A stretch of DNA of 7,336 bases from Candidatus Eiseniibacteriota bacterium (GTDB lineage Bacteria; Arandabacterota; Arandabacteria; Arandabacterales; Arandabacteraceae): assembly GCA_030592245.1 (NCBI GenBank), contig JAUVJV010000104.1, forward strand, positions 1 through 7,336. The letters run 5' to 3'. The translations under genes were made by a program, and so were the position numbers. Below, piece by piece: positions 1 through 5,829 of this stretch. The notes under the pieces were generated by a model. That model made no database searches, was not told the DNA's origin, and was given only the letters and a program-made list of their open reading frames with translations. Each line of letters opens with the position of its first letter. Position 1 is the stretch's first letter.

Positions 1-1539
1 AACCAGGCTATAGGACCCATCCGAGGGATCTGTGGTCATACTGTCTGCAAGCTGGCCGGCGGGGTGGTAGTATAACTCAACGCTTGCCTCCAGCGGGCTC
101 GCATCCTCAGCCGTCACTGTTCCCGACACGGTGACCTGGGGCGCCATGGCGAGATCGACATCAAGCACCGTGGCCAGGTCTCCGCTCACCGACACGCCGA
201 TAAATGTCTTCGGAAGGTAGCCGGCTGAAGAGAAGGTAAGATCGTAGGCACCGGGATCGAGCATCCGGTGATAGTCCCCCACATCGGGATCCGTCCTGTC
301 ATCCCAACCGTTCCCTTCCACCGTCACAATCGCAAGCAGCGGTTCGGCGCTCATCGAATCGGTGACCACCCCGCGAATTCCCCGCAAGCAGTACTCCAGG
401 TATGCTGCCATCGCCTCATCATTATCGTCCCAGAGCTGCTCAAGCTCTGAGGCCGGTGGCCACTTCTCGTCGTTCAGCTCGATGGTCACTTCCATGTTGT
501 ACATCCAGTCATGGTTCCAGTCCTGCATGCCTCCATGGATTTCATACCAGTCATGGCCATTGGTTATGCCGTGATAGAAGCTGGGACTATTCCACATGGG
601 GCTATTATGTATGGAATAGGCCTCGGACATTGCTATGAACAGACTGTCATCGGGAGCGCGCGCCGGCCTGTTGTCCGATGGGTAATTGACCACGAGTGCC
701 CCCGTGTGGAAGTTGGCGGAAAGATCGAAGGCCATCGAGTCAGAGAAGACCATCATGGTGGCTACCTCGGGCTCGCGCCCGTCGGTCGTGTTAACGGGAT
801 CATCCACCCAGTCAGGGAAGCTGCGATTGAGATCTTCCCCGTTGGCATTGTAGCGGCTGCCCGCGGTGTTGCCATCGGGGTTCATCATGGGCATGATCCA
901 TATCTCCACCTCGTCCACCAGCCGTTTTAGATCTTCATCGGGAATCGCTGAATCGTAGTTGTCGGTCAGCAAATCAATAAACTGGATGCAGTTCTCGGTC
1001 CCCACGGGCTCATCACCATGCATGGTTGCGACATACTTGAACTCCGGCTCATCCTCTTCAGTATCCGGGTTGTCTGTGATCTTAAGGAACCACAGTTCGC
1101 GCCCCTGGACTGATTGGCCTATGCTCACCAGGCGGGTAATCCCGGGATGGTCCGCCGCCACTCCCTGGAGAAGCGCGGTCACGGCATCATAGTCATGGTA
1201 GGTGGCCATCGCCTCCTTGAGTTCCGCACCTTTAAGGGACCGCCACATCCTCAGGGCCTGATTCGGGATGCGCGTGACTTCGTATCCAAGCTCCTCTACT
1301 CGCTCCAGCTCGGCCTGGTTGACATAGGCCCGCACCCACCCGTCCCCTGCCGCATCGATGTCGATTCCGAGCCGGGCGAGTTCATAGACACTGGAGTGGT
1401 CGTCAACGGTTATCTCGACCGGAAACCGGTCCGAGAAAGGAACCATGTCCTCGTCGAAGGCAAGGGCAGATGAGACGATGCACAGAGTGACAGCCGCCGT
1501 CAGGACAGCGCTCATGATAGGGATGGATTTCAAATTCAT
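1..1539 (-). CDS. Secreted M14 zinc carboxypeptidase (N/E-type), C-terminus cut by window edge
   Basis: The frame is open from the ATG at 1539 to base 1 (513 residues, no stop). Residues 1-27 form a Sec signal peptide with likely cleavage after SALA. Residues 28-105 look like a prodomain, and about 110-385 are the metallopeptidase domain. Zinc ligands are H174 and E177 in MHGDEPVG and H278 in ANFHTGALVVNYP. Substrate-binding N238-R239 sit in NANGEDLNRSFPD. Y332, four residues before GGMQD, matches Tyr248 of carboxypeptidase A, and E354 in VTIEL is the catalytic Glu. Residues 386-465 fit the transthyretin-like domain typical of carboxypeptidase D/E/N relatives, and a second similar domain starts near 468. 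All key residues are present, so I infer an active exopeptidase removing C-terminal residues outside the cytoplasm; specificity is unknown. The start is supported by GAGGTG at 1548-1553, 8 nt upstream. The gene is divergent from the lipoprotein gene. Confidence 0.95.
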   Translation of the reverse strand, partial: MNLKSIPIMSAVLTAAVTLCIVSSALAFDEDMVPFSDRFPVEITVDDHSSVYELARLGIDIDAAGDGWVRAYVNQAELERVEELGYEVTRIPNQALRMWRSLKGAELKEAMATYHDYDAVTALLQGVAADHPGITRLVSIGQSVQGRELWFLKITDNPDTEEDEPEFKYVATMHGDEPVGTENCIQFIDLLTDNYDSAIPDEDLKRLVDEVEIWIMPMMNPDGNTAGSRYNANGEDLNRSFPDWVDDPVNTTDGREPEVATMMVFSDSMAFDLSANFHTGALVVNYPSDNRPARAPDDSLFIAMSEAYSIHNSPMWNSPSFYHGITNGHDWYEIHGGMQDWNHDWMYNMEVTIELNDEKWPPASELEQLWDDNDEAMAAYLEYCLRGIRGVVTDSMSAEPLLAIVTVEGNGWDDRTDPDVGDYHRMLDPGAYDLTFSSAGYLPKTFIGVSVSGDLATVLDVDLAMAPQVTVSGTVTAEDASPLEASVELYYHPAGQLADSMTTDPSDGSYSLV

Positions 1540-1575
1540 CGGTCGGGCACCTCGATTGGTTGCGTGATCTATTTC

Positions 1576-1604
1576 ATTATACCACAACATCATACGTTAA
1601 CCAA
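1576..1604 (-). promoter_or_regulatory. Predicted sigma70-type promoter of the M14 carboxypeptidase gene
   Basis: Read on the minus strand, a perfect -10 TATAAT (1576-1581) lies 17 bp downstream of a weak -35 TTGGTT (1599-1604). Transcription would begin near 1569, giving a leader of about 30 nt before the ATG at 1539. The assignment rests on consensus match and position only. Confidence 0.6.
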
Positions 1605-1672
1605 GAAGCATGAAGGGAAATAGCCGACCGCAAGGGCCATGCATGCGATAGTCTAAACGGGGCTCAAAACGA

Positions 1673-1701
1673 TTGACACGTCCCGGCCCAATTGTTAGAA
1701 T
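1673..1701 (+). promoter_or_regulatory. Predicted sigma70-type promoter of the lipoprotein gene
   Basis: A perfect -35 TTGACA (1673-1678) and a -10 TAGAAT (1696-1701, five of six consensus bases) are separated by exactly 17 bp. Predicted initiation is near 1708, about 33 nt before the ATG at 1741. This is the best-formed promoter in the window and implies substantial housekeeping expression unless a repressor acts on it. Confidence 0.72.
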
Positions 1702-1728
1702 ACTCTTGGAATGCCCCTGTATCCAAAG

Positions 1729-1737
1729 GGAAGTGAT
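1729..1737 (+). promoter_or_regulatory. Ribosome binding site that decides the lipoprotein start
   Basis: GGAAGTGAT matches the anti-Shine-Dalgarno complement GGAGGTGAT in 8 of 9 positions and is well spaced for the ATG at 1741. The upstream in-frame ATG at 1711 lies only a few bases after the predicted transcription start, has no such site, and would put ten residues in front of a textbook lipoprotein signal. The ATG at 1741 is therefore preferred. Confidence 0.7.
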
Positions 1738-1740
1738 AAG

Positions 1741-2415
1741 ATGAAGCGTATTCATCTGGTTCTTGCAGGCTCTCTCGTCCTCCTATTCCTCGCGGGATGC
1801 TATACGGCGGTTAACTATGCTCCTCAGGGGACCGTAGCGTCCGCGCCCCACGGGATGGGATGCGGCGACTGCCACATGGATCCCGGATACAGCTACCACT
1901 ACCCGGGTACCTATTCCTATTACTACCCCGTCAGCTTCTCTTTCGGATGGAGCTGGGGTTGGGGATCGGGCTACCCCTACTGGGGTTCGTATTACTACAA
2001 TCCCTGGTGGTACTGCGGTTGGGGCTGGGGCTCCTGCTACCCGTGCTACTACCCGACTCCTTATAACTGCGGGGGCGGCTACTGTGCCCTGCCCGGCGGG
2101 AACACCCGGTACTATGACTCCCGGACCCGGCCGGTCACCCGGGGTGGCAGGACTGCAGCATCCACACGGTCCGGTTCGAGATCCAGGTACGCGAGCAGCA
2201 ATCGATCCGGAACGCGCGTCACTCGCACTACGGGCTCCGGCCGCACGGGCCGCATGACCCGGATGCCCAGAAGCACTCACTCCAGCGGAAACCGAAGCCG
2301 AAGCCGTTCCAGCGGATATCGCGGCGGATCTTCCGGCGGCGGCCGTTCATCGGGTGGGGGATCTTACCGCTCCAGCGGTGGATCTTCCGGCGGAGCAGGT
2401 TACCGGAGAAGATAG
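1741..2415 (+). CDS. Tyr/Trp/Gly- and Arg/Ser/Gly-rich lipoprotein with one CxxCH motif
   Basis: I do not recognise a named family. The 224-residue product starts with a lipoprotein signal (MKR, hydrophobic stretch, lipobox LAGC, lipidated Cys20), so it should be membrane-anchored outside the cytoplasm. Residues 41-45 are CGDCH, the covalent haem c signature, with a second CxxC (CYPC) at 99-102. Residues about 50-110 are dominated by Tyr, Trp, Gly and Pro (repeats such as GWSWGWGSGYPYW and YCGWGWGSCYPCYY). Residues 131-224 are low-complexity Arg/Ser/Gly/Thr with 21 Arg and no Lys, Asp or Glu, hence very basic and probably disordered. Similarly biased lipoproteins are usually annotated as hypothetical. 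Binding of haem, metal, polyanions or cell-wall polymer is possible, but only the lipid anchor is well supported. It has its own promoter, and its stop lies 10 bp from the convergent SpoIIAA-like gene. Confidence 0.9.
   Translation: MKRIHLVLAGSLVLLFLAGCYTAVNYAPQGTVASAPHGMGCGDCHMDPGYSYHYPGTYSYYYPVSFSFGWSWGWGSGYPYWGSYYYNPWWYCGWGWGSCYPCYYPTPYNCGGGYCALPGGNTRYYDSRTRPVTRGGRTAASTRSGSRSRYASSNRSGTRVTRTTGSGRTGRMTRMPRSTHSSGNRSRSRSSGYRGGSSGGGRSSGGGSYRSSGGSSGGAGYRRR
1861..1875 (+). other. CxxCH haem c-type motif in the lipoprotein
   Basis: Codons 41-45 read Cys-Gly-Asp-Cys-His, followed by Met-Asp-Pro. CxxCH is the covalent haem attachment signature of c-type cytochromes, which mature on the outer face of the cytoplasmic membrane, where this lipidated protein would sit. 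A single short motif can arise by chance in a Cys-rich protein, so haem binding is a hypothesis. Confidence 0.4.
2326..2393 (+). repeat. In-frame 14-bp direct repeats in the lipoprotein tail
   Basis: GGATCTTCCGGCGG occurs at 2326-2339 and again at 2380-2393. The 54-bp spacing equals 18 codons, so both copies encode the same Gly-Ser-Ser-Gly-Gly stretch. A shorter unit, TCCAGCGG, recurs at 2281, 2308 and 2371. The pattern suggests the Gly/Ser tail grew by slippage or small duplications and may vary in length between strains. Confidence 0.7.
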
Positions 2416-2425
2416 AGCCCGGCCC

Positions 2426-2806
2426 TTAGACGCTGATCACCGGCTGACCGGCGAGCCAGGCCTCGGCGTCCGCAAGTTCGGTGAAAACCCTGAAGTCGAA
2501 CCCACGGTTCCTGGCAACTGTCTCGATGAATTGGTACTTCTCCGGTTGATTCCTTAACACGATGGCAACGCCCATCTGCCGGTCGCAGCCAAGATGTTCA
2601 ATCTGCGAGAAGAACCCGTGAATATCGGATATGCCTGTATCCACAGTTGCCCGGCAGCAATCCAGCAGGATCTTCTTGCAGTCGCATCCCGCAGCGAGCG
2701 CGAACATCTGTATGGCGCACTCCCTGAGAGCCTCGACAACGATGTTCCCGCTGAGCCGTGCCTGCACATAGCCGTTCCCGGAAAGGAATTCAAGCGTGTA
2801 GTTCAT
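2426..2806 (-). CDS. Small SpoIIAA-like (STAS/SEC14-type) domain protein, cysteine-rich
   Basis: A 126-residue cytoplasmic protein with no signal or membrane segment. The order of predicted elements fits the SpoIIAA-like/STAS fold: two N-terminal strands (YTLEFL, YVQARLSG), a helix (about 22-40), a strand KILLDCC (44-51), a helix (60-73), a strand MGVAIVLRN, a helix containing YQFIETVARNRG, a strand FRVF, then the end helix ADAEAWLAG. The NRGF-x-FRVF-x-x-x-x-x-A-x-x-WL ending is characteristic of this group. The Ser/Thr phosphorylation motif of classical anti-sigma antagonists is not evident; DCCRATVD occupies that area. Six Cys (30, 41, 43, 50, 51, 74) are many for this size. The family is mostly uncharacterised, so I assign no role. 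Start: ATG 2806 has GGTGG 5 nt upstream and begins where the fold begins; the in-frame ATG at 2818 has only an abutting GGGA and would add four residues. Confidence 0.82.
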   Translation of the reverse strand: MNYTLEFLSGNGYVQARLSGNIVVEALRECAIQMFALAAGCDCKKILLDCCRATVDTGISDIHGFFSQIEHLGCDRQMGVAIVLRNQPEKYQFIETVARNRGFDFRVFTELADAEAWLAGQPVISV

Positions 2807-2832
2807 TAGGACCACCATTCCCGCTTTGGGAA

Positions 2833-2846
2833 AACAGAACTCTGTT
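2833..2846. repeat. 14-bp near-palindrome in the leader of the SpoIIAA-like gene
   Basis: Six-base arms AACAGA and TCTGTT flank a 2-bp centre. It lies downstream of the predicted promoter (2890-2919) and about 27 bp before the start codon at 2806, a position suited to a repressor site. The loop is too short for a good RNA hairpin, so a dimeric DNA-binding protein is the likelier reader, if the site has a function. Confidence 0.35.
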
Positions 2847-2889
2847 AGGTGGAATACTCACTCTGAGGTCGCAACTCGATTCCAGGGGG

Positions 2890-2919
2890 ATGCTATCAGT
2901 GCAGGCACCGGGGTGTCAA
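2890..2919 (-). promoter_or_regulatory. Predicted sigma70-type promoter of the SpoIIAA-like gene
   Basis: On the minus strand a perfect -35 TTGACA (2914-2919) is followed after 18 bp by TAGCAT (2890-2895, four of six -10 consensus bases). Initiation would be near 2883, leaving a leader of about 77 nt. This suggests that the SpoIIAA-like gene is transcribed separately from the recN operon upstream, although read-through is not excluded. Confidence 0.6.
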
Positions 2920-2922
2920 GCC

Positions 2923-2952
2923 CTCTTCCGGGAAAATTGGGAACAGGAAGAG
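2923..2952. repeat. 7-bp inverted repeat between the DUF362 and SpoIIAA-like genes
   Basis: CTCTTCC (2923-2929) and GGAAGAG (2946-2952) are perfect complements around a 16-nt loop. The repeat lies 22 bp beyond the DUF362 stop and 3 bp upstream of the -35 hexamer of the next promoter. In the direction of transcription it is followed by GGCTTGAC rather than a T-run, so it is not a canonical intrinsic terminator. It could be a weak terminator or 3'-end hairpin for the operon, or an operator for the next promoter. Confidence 0.4.
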
Positions 2953-2973
2953 ACAAGGTGACCCCCCTGGGGC

Positions 2974-4098
2974 TCAGGACACCTTCACAAGCTCGTAGCG
3001 GCTAGTGCCAAGCCCCATCTTCTCGCCATGCCGGATCTGGATCTTCCAGTCGATATCCGGATGAAGCATCCGGAGCTTATCCCCGCGTGCCTTGTACTTG
3101 CTCCCCAAGGCGGTTCCCTTCAATCCCTGCTGCCGGTTCACAAGATCGGCCGATGCGCGGTCGATCGCCACCGGATCGCGGGAGATGAGTATACCCACAT
3201 TCGGGATCACGGGGGCATCTGAGAACGGATAACAGTCACACTGCGGCGAGAAGTCCATTATGAAGTTAACGTAGCCGATCCCTCTCTTCTTGGTCCTGGC
3301 AACCCCGGCCGCGTACTCCACCATCTTCTCCTGAACGAGCGACCCGGACCAGTTCCACTCGATCCTCGGAGCCCTTTCCGGACACACCACTATGCACTCC
3401 GCGCAACCCACGCATATGCTGCTGTCGATGTAGGCCTTCTTGCGTTTGAAGCTGATGGCCTTGACCTGGCACCACTCGATGCACTTGCCGCAGCCTGTGC
3501 ATCTCTCTGTTGACACGAATGGCCTGACATCCGAGTGCATGGCGAGCTTCCCGGCGCGGCTTCCTCCACCCATCCCGAGGTTCTTGAGCGCCCCCCCTAT
3601 GCCCGTAAGCTCGTGCCCCTTGACATGGGTGAGCACCACCATGGAGTCGGCCCTGGCGATATCGGCAGCTATCTTGACCTCGCTGAAGTGCTTGCCGCCG
3701 ACTTCCACGGTCTCGTACTGGCCTCCTTTGAGGCCGTCGGCGATTATGATCGGCACGCCGGTCGATGCATAAGAGAAACCGTTCTCGACAGCAGTCATGA
3801 TATGCCTCACAGAGTCGGAGCGGGTTCCAACGTACAGGGTATTGGTGTCGGTGAGGAAAGGCACTCTGCCATTGCGGGCCAAGAGGTCGACAACGGCCTT
3901 CACATAGGGCGTCCTCAGGTAAGCGGTTGAATCCTTCTCCCCGAAGTGGAGCTTCACCGCGACGAGGTCCCCCTCTGCCGTTACCTTCAGCAGATTGGCC
4001 TGCTTCAGCCCTTCCCTCAGCATGTCCAGCACGCTCCTGTCGGTGTTGGCCCTCAGGTCAACGAAGTAAACTTTGGCCGGATTCGCTCTCTTTTTCAT
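2974..4098 (-). CDS. DUF362-domain protein with two [4Fe-4S] ferredoxin clusters
   Basis: The 374-residue soluble protein has a DUF362 fold split by a bacterial-ferredoxin insert. The N-terminal DUF362 part (about 8-185) includes VAVKLHFGEKDSTAYLRTPYV, THVKGHELTGIGGALKNLGMG and GKLAMHSD. Cluster ligands are C200, C203, C206, C210 (CTGCGKCIEWC) and C229, C232, C235, C239 (CVGCAECIVVCPE). The C-terminal part carries the family block PQCDCYPFSDAP (C287, C289) and SRDPVAIDRASADLV. Two 4Fe-4S clusters imply electron transfer; the substrate or partner of this family is not known to me. After C210 the usual Pro is replaced by Gln, which may shift cluster potential but does not remove a ligand. The ATG overlaps the recN stop (ATGA), and GGAGGT at 4102-4107 inside recN serves as ribosome site, so translation is probably coupled to recN. 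It is the last gene of the operon. Confidence 0.93.
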   Translation of the reverse strand: MKKRANPAKVYFVDLRANTDRSVLDMLREGLKQANLLKVTAEGDLVAVKLHFGEKDSTAYLRTPYVKAVVDLLARNGRVPFLTDTNTLYVGTRSDSVRHIMTAVENGFSYASTGVPIIIADGLKGGQYETVEVGGKHFSEVKIAADIARADSMVVLTHVKGHELTGIGGALKNLGMGGGSRAGKLAMHSDVRPFVSTERCTGCGKCIEWCQVKAISFKRKKAYIDSSICVGCAECIVVCPERAPRIEWNWSGSLVQEKMVEYAAGVARTKKRGIGYVNFIMDFSPQCDCYPFSDAPVIPNVGILISRDPVAIDRASADLVNRQQGLKGTALGSKYKARGDKLRMLHPDIDWKIQIRHGEKMGLGTSRYELVKVS

Positions 4099-5804
4099 TC
4101 CACCTCCGCTCGTTTCAGTATCTTCCGGGCATGGAGGCGCGCAGATTCCTTCGCCCCCACCCCTCCTATCATGCGGGCAAGCTCTGTCACCCGCCCCGCG
4201 CCCTCAACCGGGTCCACACGGGTGACGGTTCTGCCGGCGACCGAGGCCTTATCGACCGCCAGATGGAGATCGGCCGGGGCGGCGATCTGGGGAAGGTGAG
4301 TGATGCAGACCACCTGCCTGGACTCGGCAACCTCCCTGAGCTTGGCCCCCACGACATCCGCCATGTCACCACCTATGCCCGCATCAATTTCATCAAAAAC
4401 CATGGTATCCACCTGATCGATGTCGGCCAGTATTCTCTTCAGGGACAGCATCACCCGGGATATCTCCCCTCCCGAGGCTATGCGCCTCAAGGGAAGCAGG
4501 TCCTCTCCCTTGTTGGTGCGTACGAAAAACTCGGCTGAGTCCATTCCCTGGCTGCCCACCCTGAGAGACTTACCCATAGCATCCTTGACCTGCTCTCCGT
4601 CTTCCACTTCCTCGAAGACGACCCGGAAGTCGCCGCTTTCGATCCCCAGCGATGCGAGTTCCGATTGGATGAGCTTCTCAAAGCGGACGGCGACCCGTTT
4701 TCGCTTCCCGGAGAGCTCTCGGGCCAGCCCGGCCAATTCAGCCTCCATCGGTTCGCACCGGGACCTGAGCTCGGTAAGGTCGAGCAGTAGTTCATCCCTG
4801 TTGTCGACGCCCTGCTTCAGACGAGCGAGGTGTTCCAGCACCGCCTCAATGGTCTCACCGTGCTTGCGCTTGATCCGGTCAAGGACCGCACGCCGGTCAC
4901 GAAGCCCCTCGAGACGCGCCGGGTCGAGATCAAACCCCGAGAGGCGGTCTCTTAAGCTCTCAGCCACATCCTTGATGATGACGTGGGCCTCTTGGAGTGA
5001 CTCGGCGAGCGAGGCAAGATCGCCCGAGTATCCCGCGATTCGCTCGAGGAGTCCACCGGCAACGGAGATCTGCTTGATGGCCGCATCATCACCGTCATAG
5101 ATAGCGTCCATGGCTCCTTCGCCGGCTTCGATGATCTTCTCGGCGTGTTCCAGCAGGCTGATCTCCTCCTCAAGATCCTTATCCTCATTAGCCTTCAACT
5201 TGAGCTTTTCCATCTCGTCGATCTCAAACCTGATGAAGTCCTCCTTGGACTTGATATAGGCGATCTCCTGTTCGAGATCGTTGATGCTCTTTAAGACATC
5301 GAGCAGGCCCTGGCGCTTCTCCCCCACCTTATCGCGCAGGGGATACAGGCGCCCGAAACCATCGAGGAAATCGATATGGAACTTGGGTTGAAGGAGAAGC
5401 TGGTGCTCGTGCTGACCGTGGAAATCGACCAGCATGTCCCCCAGCTTCCTCAAAACCGCCAGTGAGATGGGCTTTCCACCCAGCCAGGCCTTCGACCTGC
5501 CTTCCCGCCTCATCTCCCGCGCAAGCCGGACTTCGCTCCCGGGAGCCAGGGCGCATCCCGCTACTCCAAGGTCTTTTGAGCGCCAGGCAGCAGGTATCTT
5601 CAAGGTGGCCTCGACCCGGCATGTGTCGTTCCCCTTCCTTATCACCTCATCGGAGACTTTATCACCAAGCAGGAAACTCAGGGCCCCTACGATTATGGAC
5701 TTGCCCGCCCCCGTCTCCCCGGTAAGCACGTTGAGACCGGGACTGAGCCGGACCGAGATATCATCGATTATGGCGAAGTCGCGAACGCAAAGTTCAATCA
5801 GCAT
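4095..5804 (-). CDS. recN: DNA repair protein RecN (SMC-like ATPase)
   Basis: Full-length RecN, 569 residues, close to the usual 550-570. RecN is a cytoplasmic SMC-family ATPase that acts early in recombinational repair of double-strand breaks, tethering DNA ends and working with RecA. The N-terminal ATPase half has Walker A GETGAGKS (29-36) and the family block DFHGQHEHQLLL (127-138). The middle (about 155-385) is rich in Glu, Lys and Leu heptads and forms two coiled-coil arms around a central segment. The C-terminal half has the ABC signature RIASGGEISRVMLSLKRIL (441-459), Walker B MVFDEIDAGIGG (468-479) and the H-loop THLPQIAA (502-509). No motif is damaged. The start lies 25 bp after the nadK stop with a modest ribosome site (GAGAAG, 10 nt upstream). 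I see no LexA-type box in that gap, so expression probably follows the operon. Its stop overlaps the next start by 4 bp. Confidence 0.98.
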   Translation of the reverse strand: MLIELCVRDFAIIDDISVRLSPGLNVLTGETGAGKSIIVGALSFLLGDKVSDEVIRKGNDTCRVEATLKIPAAWRSKDLGVAGCALAPGSEVRLAREMRREGRSKAWLGGKPISLAVLRKLGDMLVDFHGQHEHQLLLQPKFHIDFLDGFGRLYPLRDKVGEKRQGLLDVLKSINDLEQEIAYIKSKEDFIRFEIDEMEKLKLKANEDKDLEEEISLLEHAEKIIEAGEGAMDAIYDGDDAAIKQISVAGGLLERIAGYSGDLASLAESLQEAHVIIKDVAESLRDRLSGFDLDPARLEGLRDRRAVLDRIKRKHGETIEAVLEHLARLKQGVDNRDELLLDLTELRSRCEPMEAELAGLARELSGKRKRVAVRFEKLIQSELASLGIESGDFRVVFEEVEDGEQVKDAMGKSLRVGSQGMDSAEFFVRTNKGEDLLPLRRIASGGEISRVMLSLKRILADIDQVDTMVFDEIDAGIGGDMADVVGAKLREVAESRQVVCITHLPQIAAPADLHLAVDKASVAGRTVTRVDPVEGAGRVTELARMIGGVGAKESARLHARKILKRAEVE

Positions 5805-5829
5805 GGTAACGGGTCTTCTCTCAGAGGGT

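Noticed and set aside
511..930. 139-residue plus-strand open frame inside the carboxypeptidase region
   Set aside because: The minus strand here encodes the zinc- and substrate-binding motifs of the M14 peptidase, so the plus frame is a shadow.
1711..1740. Upstream in-frame ATG at 1711 as the lipoprotein start
   Set aside because: It lies only about 3 bases from the predicted transcription start, lacks a ribosome site, and would displace the lipoprotein signal from the N-terminus.
1783..2280. 165-residue open frame on the minus strand opposite the lipoprotein gene
   Set aside because: Its Ala/Gly/Pro/Val/Arg-rich composition mirrors the GC-rich low-complexity gene on the other strand. It has no motif, and the plus strand has promoter, ribosome site and lipoprotein signal.
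2416..2425. Possible bidirectional terminator between the convergent lipoprotein and SpoIIAA-like genes
   Set aside because: The 10-bp gap and its flanks are GC-rich but form no convincing stem followed by a T-run on either strand.
2953..2973. CCCC/GGGG stretch just after the DUF362 stop as an intrinsic terminator
   Set aside because: The complementary runs are nearly adjacent, leaving a loop of about 2 nt, and no T-run follows in the direction of transcription.
5783..5795. GAAC-GCAAA-GTTC, resembling a Gram-positive LexA (SOS) box, inside the first codons of recN
   Set aside because: The spacer is 5 nt instead of the required 4 and the site lies within coding sequence; half-site phasing is wrong for LexA.
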